This document shows, piece after piece, positions 20,018 through 27,867 of a DNA stretch of 64,000 nucleotides. The DNA comes from Candidatus Solirubrobacter pratensis (lineage in GTDB: Bacteria; Actinomycetota; Thermoleophilia; Solirubrobacterales; Solirubrobacteraceae): positions 62,001 through 126,000 of the forward strand of contig NZ_KE384480.1 in assembly GCF_000425945.1 (NCBI RefSeq), in the 5' to 3' direction. Within the stretch, counting starts at the first letter, position 1, and every line of letters starts with the position of its first letter. The position numbers were made by a program, and so were the translations under genes. The notes under the pieces are model-generated. The model was not told the origin of the DNA, did no database searches, and saw nothing but the letters and a program-made list of their open reading frames with translations.

Positions 20018-20482
20018 ATGGATTCGGCGCACGCACGAGCGATCGCAGAGCGGCTGCATGCGGACGACGCCGAGGATGACGGCACCCCGCTGCTGTGGCA
20101 CATCCGGCGCGTGGCGCGCCTGGTCCCGCCTGACGCACAGGTCGTGGGCTGGCTGCACGAGGTGCTCGAGCGTCCCGACGTGAGCGAGCAGGAGCTCCTG
20201 ATGGCCGGGCTCAGCGGCGAGGAGCTGCGCGCCATCCGGCTGCTGAACCGGCCGACGCACTCGCGCTCGGATCTCGCCTACCTCGCGCATGTCGAGCTGA
20301 TCGCGCGCTCGTTTGGGCGGTCCGGACAGCTGGCGCGGGTGGTCAAGATCGCCGACCTGCAGGACCGGCGCCTGCATCCCCGAACTCGCCCGGATGGCTG
20401 GTGTCCTCCGTACGCGCTCGGCCTGCGACGGCTGGCCGAGGCGATCGGCGAAGCGCATCGGGCCGGCGCCCGACTGGCGTGA
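20018..20482 (+). CDS. Small HD-domain-like phosphohydrolase
   Basis: 154 residues. It shows LLWHIRRVARLVP (His), VVGWLHEVLER (His-Glu in place of the usual His-Asp), and VVKIADLQDRRLHP with a late Asp, the spacing of small HD domains such as the SpoT-type (p)ppGpp hydrolase domain. The HE variant leaves catalysis uncertain. No membrane segment. It ends into a strong bidirectional terminator. Confidence 0.65.
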   Translation: MDSAHARAIAERLHADDAEDDGTPLLWHIRRVARLVPPDAQVVGWLHEVLERPDVSEQELLMAGLSGEELRAIRLLNRPTHSRSDLAYLAHVELIARSFGRSGQLARVVKIADLQDRRLHPRTRPDGWCPPYALGLRRLAEAIGEAHRAGARLA

Positions 20483-20512
20483 AGCTCGGTGTCCGGCGGC
20501 GACGGCGAACGA

Positions 20513-20540
20513 GCACCGCCCGGGCTGTGCCGGGCGGTGC
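20513..20540. terminator. Bidirectional terminator hairpin
   Basis: A perfect 11-bp stem (GCACCGCCCGG / CCGGGCGGTGC) with a 6-base loop lies between the convergent HD-like gene and the first DUF1269 gene. No clear U-run, as usual at this GC content. Confidence 0.8.
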
Positions 20541-20562
20541 GGTCGTCCGTTCAATGCCTAGC

Positions 20563-21057
20563 CTAGGTGGGAACCGGCTCGCCGAGGGCGGAGCGCAGGC
20601 GCTCCTCCTCTTCGTCGGTGAGCGACGTCTGGATGACCTCGCCGCCGTACGACTTGACGCGATCGATGACCCGCTCGGGCGCATTGCTGCGGCCGAGCAT
20701 GATCAGCGCCGCGCCGCCCGCGGGCATCTTCGTGCCGAGAGTCTTCATGAACTTGTCGTCCACACCGGCGTCGGCGAACTTCCCGGCGACGGCGCCGGAC
20801 GCGGCTCCGATCGCCATGCCGAACAGCGGCGCGAGGAACAGCAGCCCGATCAGGCCTCCCCACAGGGCGCCTCCCGCGGCGCCGGCGGTCGCCGGCTTCA
20901 TCGCCTGGTGCAGCTTGATCTTGCCGTCCGGCTGGTGCTCGACCACGACCGCATCCTCCAACTGCACCAGATGCTCGGTCGCCATCTGCATCAGCTCGCT
21001 TCGCACCTGCTCCGCCGTCGCGGCGTCGGGATACGCGATGGCCACGAGTGAGCTCAT
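20563..21057 (-). CDS. DUF1269 family protein, paralogue 1
   Basis: 164 residues; ATG 21057 follows GAAGGAGG. N-terminal ferredoxin-like half (SLVAIAYPDAATAEQVRSEL), then a glycine-rich hydrophobic hairpin typical of the family (ATAGAAGGALWGGLIGLLFL, GMAIGAASGAVAGKFADAG), then a D-D-x-F-M region and a C-terminus ending TDEEEERLRSAL. Probably membrane-associated. The biochemical role is unknown; paralogues are common in stress loci. A second copy lies at 23531-24034, and both have the palindrome GGTGCGCGCACC upstream. Confidence 0.85.
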   Translation of the reverse strand: MSSLVAIAYPDAATAEQVRSELMQMATEHLVQLEDAVVVEHQPDGKIKLHQAMKPATAGAAGGALWGGLIGLLFLAPLFGMAIGAASGAVAGKFADAGVDDKFMKTLGTKMPAGGAALIMLGRSNAPERVIDRVKSYGGEVIQTSLTDEEEERLRSALGEPVPT

Positions 21058-21142
21058 CTCTGCCCTCCTTCGAGTCCGGTTGCCGGGCAGTCTGTTCCGC
21101 GCCAAGGCCCCGGGCAATGGGGTATGCGCGTCTCCTGCTGAT

Positions 21143-21154
21143 GGTGCGCGCACC
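21143..21154. promoter_or_regulatory. Perfect palindrome GGTGCGCGCACC
   Basis: A 12-base perfect palindrome 86 bases upstream of DUF1269 paralogue 1 (minus) and 43 bases before the receiver gene (plus). The identical 12-mer lies upstream of DUF1269 paralogue 2. Candidate operator. Confidence 0.5.
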
Positions 21155-21196
21155 CTCGCATAGAGCCGGGCCGTCGCCGACGATGAGAGGACTCAG

Positions 21197-21601
21197 ATGC
21201 AACCGTCGCCGACAATTCGCGGGCCGGCGCGGCAGGTCCGGGTCGTGACGGTGGACGATCAGGCGGTGTTCCGGGAGGCCGCCCGGGCGATCATCGAGCG
21301 CACGCCCCGCTTCGAGCTCGTCGGCGAAGCGGAGGACGGCGCCACGGCGTTGGAAGTCGTGCGTGCGGCCGATCCCGACGTCGTCATCCTCGATGTCCGG
21401 CTCCCGACCGTGGGCGGGATCGAGGTCTCGCGTCTCCTCACCCGCGACGATCGCGCGCGGGTGGTAGTGCTGGTCTCCAGCGACGAGCCGCGCCGGCTGT
21501 CCGGCCTGGCGAGTGGCTGCGGCGCCGCGGCGCTGCTGCGCAAGCATTGGCTGACGCCGCGGCTGCTTCGCGGGCTATGGGTGGCCCACCGCCGCCGGTG
21601 A
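21197..21601 (+). CDS. Stand-alone response-regulator receiver domain
   Basis: 134 residues, almost entirely a CheY-like receiver: VVTVDDQAVFREAARAIIER at the start with the acidic pair, phospho-acceptor Asp in PDVVILDVRLP (about residue 66), a VLVSSDEPRR strand, and the conserved Lys in ALLRKHWLTP. There is no DNA-binding output domain. It lies 100 bases before a histidine kinase on the same strand and is probably its partner, working as a phosphate sink or by protein contact. Confidence 0.85.
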   Translation: MQPSPTIRGPARQVRVVTVDDQAVFREAARAIIERTPRFELVGEAEDGATALEVVRAADPDVVILDVRLPTVGGIEVSRLLTRDDRARVVVLVSSDEPRRLSGLASGCGAAALLRKHWLTPRLLRGLWVAHRRR

Positions 21602-21701
21602 TCGGCGTACGTGGACCCACTGGTCGCGGGTGCGGCGCACCGGTAGAGTCGGTGGTGCCGCTCGCGACCGTGCCCCTGCCGGCAGCGTCCGGCGCCAACG
21701 C

Positions 21702-23528
21702 ATGAACGCGCGCTCGGTCACCACCAAGCCGCCTGAGCTCCACCGCCGCTGGCGGCGCCTCATGTCGGCATCCTTCGCCGTCTTGGTGATCGCCCTCGGC
21801 GCCGGCGGCATCGTCGTGATCGCCACGAACGCACCGCCCGATCAGGTGGTGTCGCGATCGCTGCTCGAGGCCTTGATCGTCGGCCTCCCGGTGCTGACGG
21901 GCCTGTACGCGATCCGGTCGCCGCACACGGCAGGCTTCGGCTTCCTCATCATGGGCGCCGGGCTCGTGTGGTCGCTCACTTCGCTGGGCGAATCGAGCGA
22001 CAGCCTGCCGTACAGCGTCGGCCGGGTGTCGGCTTGGGCCATCTTCCCGCTGCTCGTCTACCTGATGCTCACGTTCCCTGGGGGGCGTATCGCCCGCGCC
22101 CTCGACCGCCGGTTGTTCGGTGCGGTCTGCGTGCTCGTCATCGTCCTCTATGCCGGCTCCGCCCTGTTGGTCGAGGCGTACCCGACGCACACGCCGTGGG
22201 CGAGCTGCGACGCGCACTGCCCGCCCAACGCGTTCCTCGTCCTCGATTCCCAGCCGGCGCTGATGGAGGACGTCGTCAGGCCGCTGCGCGAAGCGATCGC
22301 GGTCGCTCTGCTCACCGGCGTGAGCGTGTCGCTAGCGCTGCGGTGGCGTATCGCCGGCCCGGTCCGCGGACGCACCGTCGCGCCGGTGCTGGTCGCGAGC
22401 ATCGCGTCGGTCGCCAGCCTCATCGTCTACCTCGTCGTCCGGCGTGCGACGTCGAACGGCGAGCTCACCACCTCCCTGGGCTTGATCTGGGCGCTCAGCA
22501 TCCCGGGGCTGGCCGCGGGATTCCTGGTCGGGCTGCTGCGCCGCAGCATGACGCTCGGTCATACGCTCTCGCGCCTCAGCCCCGCGCTGACGGAAGGCAC
22601 CGAACCGCGGGAGCTCCGCGCGAGGCTCGCGGCCACGCTCGACGACCCACGCCTCGATGTGCTCGCGCGGGACGGGACCCGGGACCGGTGGCGCGACTCG
22701 TCCGGTCGCACGACGTCCCTGGCGGAGGCCGCTGAGCGCGGGCTGGCGGTGACGATGATCGAGGACGAGTCCGGACCGGTCGGCGCCTTGGTGCACGACC
22801 CGGCGCTCGACGAGGACGAGGAGCTCGTCGCGGCCGTGTGCGCGATCGTCCTCGCCAGCTTCCGGAACGCGCAGCTGGTGAGCAGGCTCGCGAGCTCGCT
22901 CAGCGATCTGGAGGAGTCGCGCAAGCGCATCGCCCGCGCCGCCGATCTCGAGCGGTCGCGGATCGAGCGCGATCTGCACGACGGGGCGCAACAGCGGTTG
23001 ATCGGACTCCGGATCAAGCTCTCGCTCGCCGAGGAGCTCTCCGCGGACGATCCCGCCGATGGCGCGAAGGCGTTCCACCAGCTGGGCACCGATGTCGAGC
23101 TGGCCCTCGACGAGCTGCGCTCGCTGGCGCATGGGGTCTATCCGTCGCTGCTCAGCGACCGCGGCCTGGCGGACGCGGTGCGCGGCATGGCCTCGGATGT
23201 CCCGCTTCCGATGCACCTCGCGATCAGCGGCTTGTCCCGGCAACCGCCGGAGGTCGAGACCGCGGTCTACTTCACGTGCCTCGAGGCGGCGCAGAACGCC
23301 TGCAAGCACGCGCGAGGCGCGACCGGTCTGTGGGTCTCGCTCCGGCAGGCCGACCGGCTGCGGTTCGAGGTCCACGACGACGGCGCCGGGTTCGTACCCC
23401 CTGCCGGAGCGTTCAGCGGCGGGTTGCGCAACATGCGCGATCGCATCGAGGCGGTGGGTGGGCGGCTCACGATCGATTCCGCGCCGGGGCGTGGAACGCG
23501 GATCAGCGGCGCGATCCCGCTCGCCTGA
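21702..23528 (+). CDS. Membrane sensor histidine kinase (HisKA_3 type)
   Basis: 608 residues from ATG 21702; an in-frame start at 21630 would add an unconserved basic leader. About eight hydrophobic segments (residues 20-300) form a membrane sensor. A GAF-like linker (about 325-400) precedes the dimerisation/phospho-acceptor helix ERSRIERDLHDGAQQRLIGL with the His, and an HATPase domain (FTCLEAAQNACKHARG, VHDDGAGFVPP, GLRNMRDRIEAVGG). Kinases of this class normally work with NarL-type regulators; a receiver-only protein is adjacent, and a NarL regulator lies about 3.5 kb downstream. Confidence 0.88.
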   Translation: MNARSVTTKPPELHRRWRRLMSASFAVLVIALGAGGIVVIATNAPPDQVVSRSLLEALIVGLPVLTGLYAIRSPHTAGFGFLIMGAGLVWSLTSLGESSDSLPYSVGRVSAWAIFPLLVYLMLTFPGGRIARALDRRLFGAVCVLVIVLYAGSALLVEAYPTHTPWASCDAHCPPNAFLVLDSQPALMEDVVRPLREAIAVALLTGVSVSLALRWRIAGPVRGRTVAPVLVASIASVASLIVYLVVRRATSNGELTTSLGLIWALSIPGLAAGFLVGLLRRSMTLGHTLSRLSPALTEGTEPRELRARLAATLDDPRLDVLARDGTRDRWRDSSGRTTSLAEAAERGLAVTMIEDESGPVGALVHDPALDEDEELVAAVCAIVLASFRNAQLVSRLASSLSDLEESRKRIARAADLERSRIERDLHDGAQQRLIGLRIKLSLAEELSADDPADGAKAFHQLGTDVELALDELRSLAHGVYPSLLSDRGLADAVRGMASDVPLPMHLAISGLSRQPPEVETAVYFTCLEAAQNACKHARGATGLWVSLRQADRLRFEVHDDGAGFVPPAGAFSGGLRNMRDRIEAVGGRLTIDSAPGRGTRISGAIPLA

Positions 23529-23530
23529 CG

Positions 23531-24034
23531 TCAGGAACGCGAGGACTCCTCCGCCAGCACGTCGCGTAGACGGTGCTCCTGCTCGTCGGAGAGCTCAGAG
23601 CGCACCGTCGTGATGGCGAGCCCGTCGAGCTCGGCCGCGAGGCGCTCCGCCGCGGTTGCGGTGGCAAGGACGAAGACGGCCGATGAACCGGGTGTCACCT
23701 GCTCTCGGACACGCATGACGAAGTCGTCCTCGACGCCGAAGTCCGAGAGCGAGCCGGCAATCGCGCCGGCGGCGGCGCCGAACGCGGGCCCGGCGATCGG
23801 CGTGAGGAAGACCAGGGCGAGCAGGACTCCCCAGAACCCGCCCCAGAGGCTCCCGGGTCCGGAGAGGCTCCCGAGCTCGCGCGTCGAGGGCTTCCGCCGG
23901 CCGGCCGGCCAGCTCACGAGCGCGGCGTCCTCCACGACGGCCACGCCGTCGCCCACAAGCTGCTCGAGCCGAGGCAGCACGTGCGCCTCCGCGTCCTGGG
24001 GAGCCGGCGATCGCCACACCGTGAGCGTGTACAT
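23531..24034 (-). CDS. DUF1269 family protein, paralogue 2
   Basis: 167 residues from ATG 24034 (MYTLTVWRSPAPQ), preferred over an in-frame ATG nine codons upstream because it has AAGGAC before it and aligns with paralogue 1. Same layout: N-terminal strand, hydrophobic glycine hairpin (GGFWGVLLALVFLTPIAGP, AFGAAAGAIAGSLSDFGVED), and a C-terminus ending LSDEQEHRLRDVLAEE. Its stop lies two bases from the kinase stop on the other strand. Confidence 0.82.
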   Translation of the reverse strand: MYTLTVWRSPAPQDAEAHVLPRLEQLVGDGVAVVEDAALVSWPAGRRKPSTRELGSLSGPGSLWGGFWGVLLALVFLTPIAGPAFGAAAGAIAGSLSDFGVEDDFVMRVREQVTPGSSAVFVLATATAAERLAAELDGLAITTVRSELSDEQEHRLRDVLAEESSRS

Positions 24035-24181
24035 CCTCGGTCCTTCCATCACGATCGACATTCCCGTACGGACGTCGTACCCGTCCGCGCCTGCACATCA
24101 GGCTCCCACCGTGCAAGGCGGTGGGCGAGGCGGCGTACACGTGTCATCGGGGGGAGTGAGCATCCCGCGCGTGCCGAGCAT

Positions 24182-24193
24182 GGTGCGCGCACC
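24182..24193. promoter_or_regulatory. Perfect palindrome GGTGCGCGCACC (second copy)
   Basis: Identical to the 12-mer at 21143-21154, here 148 bases upstream of DUF1269 paralogue 2 and just past the end of the HdeD-like gene. It continues as GGTGCGCGCACCACCG, the extended form seen at other sites in the island. Confidence 0.5.
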
Positions 24194-24213
24194 ACCGCCG
24201 GAGACCCCGGTGC

Positions 24214-24813
24214 TCAGCTCAGATCGCGCGCCATCCGCACCCTGAACGCGCGGACGATGTCGGTGACGCCGTGCATCAGCGCCCAGATCCCGGCGAAGAC
24301 CAGCAGCGTGTAGGCCTTTTCGAGGAAGAACTGGCCGGCCGTCCAGAAGGCCAGCATGCACATGAGGATGCCGCTGATGAGGCCGAGCCACCACACGGGG
24401 TTGTCCGACTGCTGGAGGAAGGCGGAGATGATCCACCAGACGCCGACGGTGAGGAACAGGAACCCGAGGAGATCGGCCAGGCCGGCGAACGTGTTCTCAG
24501 GGTTCGCGAAGCAGACCACGCCGAACACCAGGAACAGCACGCCGACGATCGCCCACAGCCAGCGCAGTCGATCCGCAAGCGTGGCGAGCACCAGCTGCTG
24601 GGCGCCCGCGAACACGAACATGCAGCCGACGATGATCCCGATCGTCGTGATCGAGGCCGCATCGAACTGCAGGATGACCAGCGCGGCGAACACCCAGGCG
24701 ACGCCGGTGACCAGCCACAGCCACCAGTAGCGGCCGATCTCGCGCTCGACGGCGCGAACGCCCGATGAGCCGGCCGCCGCGGTTCCGGCGCCCGGAGAGA
24801 CTGCTGAGGTCAT
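24214..24813 (-). CDS. HdeD-like (DUF308) membrane protein
   Basis: 199 residues; ATG 24813 has AAGGAG upstream. Six hydrophobic segments of the DUF308 repeat, e.g. YWWLWLVTGVAWVFAALVIL, TTIGIIVGCMFVFAGAQQLV, LWAIVGVLFLVFGVVCFANP and LLGFLFLTVGVWWIISAFLQ. HdeD is linked to acid resistance in Escherichia coli; here it sits among stress genes, transcribed towards DUF1269 paralogue 2 with the palindrome between them. Confidence 0.88.
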   Translation of the reverse strand: MTSAVSPGAGTAAAGSSGVRAVEREIGRYWWLWLVTGVAWVFAALVILQFDAASITTIGIIVGCMFVFAGAQQLVLATLADRLRWLWAIVGVLFLVFGVVCFANPENTFAGLADLLGFLFLTVGVWWIISAFLQQSDNPVWWLGLISGILMCMLAFWTAGQFFLEKAYTLLVFAGIWALMHGVTDIVRAFRVRMARDLS

Positions 24814-24923
24814 GGTGGACTCCTTCGAGAGGTGATCGTCGCGGCATGGTGGCGGCACGGATGCAGCCGGACATCACCCGGTTGAGGTGATGGCTCCACC
24901 ACGCCGGCGATTAGCGTCGTGGC

Positions 24924-25865
24924 ATGACCGAAGACGCTCGTCAGGCGCCGATCCTCGCCGCGTTCAGCCCGCGCTCCCCCGGCCGGGAGCCGGTCGAGTT
25001 CGGCATCGCGGCGAGCAGGATCACCGGCGCGCCCCTCACCATCCTCGCCATCCGGCAGGGAGGCCCGCTCGTGCGCCGGCTCGCGGGAGACATCGACGAC
25101 GACGGGGCCGCGATCAAGCATCTCCGCGTCGAGCTGCAGCGCCGCCACGTCGCCGCCGAGGTGGTTGTGCGCGAGGCGCGCACGGTCGGCGGCGGTCTGA
25201 CCGCGGCGCTCAAGGAGCTGGCGCCGCAGATGATCGCGCTCGGCTCCACGCACCGCGGCGCGGCCGGCTCGGCGCTGTTGGGCACCAACGTCGAGCGGGT
25301 GATCCACTCGGCCGCATGCCCGGTCGCGGTCGTGCCGCAGGGCTACCGTCGTCCTGAGGAGGGCGTGCGGGTGATCGGCGCGGCGTTCGTGCCGACGCCC
25401 GAGGGCCGTGAGGCACTGCGGTCCGCCGCCGCGCTGGCCCGCTCGGGCTCGGTCAAGCTCCGCGCCCTCGCGGTGCTCGATCCCAAGCTTGCGACCGAAC
25501 AGGGGCACGGAATGCTCGCGGAGCAGCATCGCGACGTCGATCCCGACCAGGCGGCTGAGGCGCGCCACGGCATGGCCGAGCAGCTGGGGCTCAAGCAGGC
25601 GCTGGCCGAGATGGCGCACGGCGTCGACGCCGAGGTGGACATCCTCTACAACGACCCCGCCGACGGGCTCATCGCGGCATCCCGGCACGTCGACCTGCTC
25701 GTCATGGGCTCGCGGGCGCACGGCCCGCGGCGCGCGACGATCCTCGGCAGCGTGTCGCGCAAGGTCGCCGAGCAGGCCGCCTGCCCGGTGCTCATCCTGC
25801 CGCGCGGGGCGAGCGAGACCACCGCGGCGCTGATCTCGCATGCCGAGGCGCTCGGCCCGTCATGA
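24924..25865 (+). CDS. Tandem universal stress protein (two UspA domains)
   Basis: 313 residues with two Usp domains. Domain 1 (about 1-140) ends with the nucleotide-site segment ALGSTHRGAAGSALLGTNVE and CPVAVVPQG. Domain 2 (about 150-300) has VMGSRAHGPRRATILGSVSR and CPVLILPRG. The G-S-x-H/R-G pattern suggests ATP-binding Usp proteins. Between the domains a charged insert includes AEQLGLKQALAEMAHG. It is divergent from the HdeD-like gene and its 3' end overlaps the zinc-ribbon gene. Confidence 0.9.
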   Translation: MTEDARQAPILAAFSPRSPGREPVEFGIAASRITGAPLTILAIRQGGPLVRRLAGDIDDDGAAIKHLRVELQRRHVAAEVVVREARTVGGGLTAALKELAPQMIALGSTHRGAAGSALLGTNVERVIHSAACPVAVVPQGYRRPEEGVRVIGAAFVPTPEGREALRSAAALARSGSVKLRALAVLDPKLATEQGHGMLAEQHRDVDPDQAAEARHGMAEQLGLKQALAEMAHGVDAEVDILYNDPADGLIAASRHVDLLVMGSRAHGPRRATILGSVSRKVAEQAACPVLILPRGASETTAALISHAEALGPS

Positions 25866-26312
25866 CCGCGGGCCCGTCAGCGCCATGAAGTCGTCCGCGC
25901 CGACGATGTCGTCGCGGAGCTCGCGCATGAAGCCTTCGAAGTCGCTTCGCGTCCGGGCGCGCGTCATGACCACGGCGTAGCCGCCGATCGCGCGCCGGTC
26001 TCGCTCGAGCCTGCGGACGAGGTCGCACAGGTCGCCGCGGGCGACGACGAGGCGCCGGGCGATGCCACATTGCCCGCATTCGATCCGAACCTCCACGAAG
26101 ATCGCGTCGACGCTGAAGGTCTCGACGGCGCGCACGGCGCGCTGCGCGCACCGCGGGCAGCGGCGAAGCCGGCGCAGCTCCGCGCGCCGGCCCCGAACCG
26201 CGAGGGCGACCGCCGAACCCACCGCCGAGCACCAGACGAAGGCGACGTACGCCACCAAGAGGACGCTGGATCCGTTCGCCGTCGCGGCACGCGCTGCCAT
26301 CTCGAGCTCCAT
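25860..26312 (-). CDS. Membrane-anchored zinc-ribbon-like protein, unknown function
   Basis: 150 residues from ATG 26312 (ATG 26300 also possible). One N-terminal membrane segment (VLLVAYVAFVWCSAVGSAVAL) precedes a basic stretch and two Cys pairs, CPRC (about 56-59) and CGQC (about 86-89), spaced as a zinc ribbon. The C-terminal region is charged (RTRSDFEGFMRELRDDIVG). I do not recognise a family. It overlaps the end of the Usp gene convergently and is divergent from the coiled-coil gene. Confidence 0.55.
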   Translation of the reverse strand: MELEMAARAATANGSSVLLVAYVAFVWCSAVGSAVALAVRGRRAELRRLRRCPRCAQRAVRAVETFSVDAIFVEVRIECGQCGIARRLVVARGDLCDLVRRLERDRRAIGGYAVVMTRARTRSDFEGFMRELRDDIVGADDFMALTGPRS

Positions 26313-26381
26313 GGCCGGTCCAGCGTCCAGACGCTCTCGGGCGGCTGCATCACCCGAAGCGGATGATCGCCGGGCGGCGAC

Positions 26382-26400
26382 ATGCGCGCACCACCGTCGC
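26382..26400. promoter_or_regulatory. GCGCGCACCACC motif, divergent region
   Basis: ATGCGCGCACCACCGTCGC lies between the zinc-ribbon gene (minus) and the coiled-coil membrane gene (plus). It repeats the 3' half of the extended motif at 24182. The regulatory role is inferred. Confidence 0.35.
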
Positions 26401-26451
26401 GCACGCGCGGGCACGATGGCTCGAGCGCGGGCGACGCATGAGCATGGTGGC

Positions 26452-27042
26452 ATGACCACGGTCGAGCCACAGCCGGCCGGCAGCGAGCCGGCCCATAAGC
26501 GCCGCAGCCCATGGCTGTGGGTCAGCGTGGCGCTCGCGGTCATCGCCGTGGGCCTGCTGGTCTGGGGGCTCAAGACCCAGTCCGACCTGGACAGCGCCCG
26601 CAGCGACGTCGACCGGCTGCAGGCGCAGGTCGACCAGAGCGCACAGGACGGCGGCGCGGCGCGCGCGGCGATCACCTCGGTCATCGGGGCGCTCGCAGCG
26701 CAGATCGGCGCGACGAACGCGGACCTTGCCGCCGCCGAGCAGCAGATCAAGAGCGCGACGGACGCCGGGGCGCAGGCCGCCAAGGATGCGGGCGCAGCCG
26801 CGCAGGACGCGATCGCGGCGAAGGGCGAGACCGCGAAGGCGAACGCGCAGGCGGCGAAAGCGGACGCGCAACAGCGCGTGGCGGAGTCGAAGGCCGGCGT
26901 GGCGGCCGGCTGTGCGAGGGCCTATGTGTCCACGCTCAGCGGTCTGACGAGCGGCGGCAACGTGCGCGACCAGGCGGCGGCGGTGGTCTCGCAGCTCAAG
27001 CGCATCACCGCTGACTGCAAGGACGCCTTCTCTGCCGCCTAG
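26452..27042 (+). CDS. Membrane-anchored coiled-coil protein, unknown function
   Basis: 196 residues. A single N-terminal membrane helix (SPWLWVSVALAVIAVGLLVW, about 19-38) is followed by a long Ala/Lys/Asp/Gln-rich coiled coil (about 42-150), then a small C-terminal part with two Cys (GCARAYVSTLSGLTSGG, TADCKDAFSAA) that may form a disulfide. The topology predicts the coiled coil outside the membrane. No enzymatic motif. Confidence 0.75.
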   Translation: MTTVEPQPAGSEPAHKRRSPWLWVSVALAVIAVGLLVWGLKTQSDLDSARSDVDRLQAQVDQSAQDGGAARAAITSVIGALAAQIGATNADLAAAEQQIKSATDAGAQAAKDAGAAAQDAIAAKGETAKANAQAAKADAQQRVAESKAGVAAGCARAYVSTLSGLTSGGNVRDQAAAVVSQLKRITADCKDAFSAA

Positions 27043-27049
27043 GAGCGAC

Positions 27050-27736
27050 TCAGACCGTCTCGTACGGCTCGGCGCCGCCGTTGGCCAGGAGCATGAGCGT
27101 CGCCTTGACGCGCTTGCTGGCGTCCTGCGAATCCGCGAGGCCGAGCTTCATGAAGATCGCATTGATGTGCTTCTCCACGGCGCGCTTGGTCAAGAAGAGC
27201 GACTCGGCGATCGCCGTATTGCTCTTCCCCTGGGCGATCTCGCCGAGCACCTCGCGCTCGCGGGCCGTCAGCTCGTTGAGCGGCGACGATGCGGCCTGCG
27301 TCCGCGCGTGGACCAGCGTCTCGACGATCTTGGGATCGATCATCGAGCCCCCCTCATGGACGGCGCGGATGGCGGCGGTCAGCTCCGCGCGGTTGTGCAG
27401 GCGCTCCTTGAGCAGGTAGGCGCGGCGGTCGGAGCCCCTGTCGAGCAGGGCGAGCGCGTAGATGGGGTCAGAGAACTGACTGAGCACGACGACGCCTATC
27501 TCCGGGTGCTTGTCGCGCAGCTCGGTCGCCAGCCTGATCCCCTCGTCGGTGTTGGTCGGCGGCATCCGGATGTCCGTCACCACCACGTCGGGAGGGTCCC
27601 GGTCGCACGCTTCGCGCAACGCGGCCACGTCGCCGACGGTCGCCGTGATCTCCATCTGCGGGTCGCCGGCGAGCAGTTGACGAACCCCTTCCCGGACGAT
27701 CAGGCTGTCATCGCCGAGCGCGATGCGGATCGACAT
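27050..27736 (-). CDS. NarL/FixJ family response regulator
   Basis: 228 residues; ATG 27736 with CGGAGG upstream. Receiver domain with IALGDDSLIVREGV and phospho-acceptor Asp in PDVVVTDIRMPP (about residue 55), then a C-terminal LuxR-type helix-turn-helix (LTAREREVLGEIAQGKSNTA, FLTKRAVEKHINAIFMKLGL). It may act with the histidine kinase at 21702, whose neighbour lacks an output domain. A motif (27781-27805) lies between its start and the divergent gene. Confidence 0.92.
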   Translation of the reverse strand: MSIRIALGDDSLIVREGVRQLLAGDPQMEITATVGDVAALREACDRDPPDVVVTDIRMPPTNTDEGIRLATELRDKHPEIGVVVLSQFSDPIYALALLDRGSDRRAYLLKERLHNRAELTAAIRAVHEGGSMIDPKIVETLVHARTQAASSPLNELTAREREVLGEIAQGKSNTAIAESLFLTKRAVEKHINAIFMKLGLADSQDASKRVKATLMLLANGGAEPYETV

Positions 27737-27780
27737 GAACCGACACTACCTCCGAGCGCTCAGGAGTGCTACGGAACGCG

Positions 27781-27805
27781 GCACACGCACACCACCGTGC
27801 GGGGC
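27781..27805. promoter_or_regulatory. GCACACCACCG motif, divergent region
   Basis: CACGCACACCACCGTGC lies between the NarL regulator (minus, 27736) and the holin-like/phosphatase gene (plus, 27868). It is another copy of the island's extended motif and includes an inverted GCAC...GTGC pair. Confidence 0.35.
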
Positions 27806-27867
27806 ACCGGGCGCGGAGGCATTACGGTGTCATTCGCTCACCATTCGAGAGTCTGGAATCCGATCGC

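Noticed and set aside
21120..21140. SigB-type promoter around GGGTAT before the receiver gene
   Set aside because: GGGGTATG is present, but no GTTT-like -35 sits at the right spacing; not reported as a promoter.
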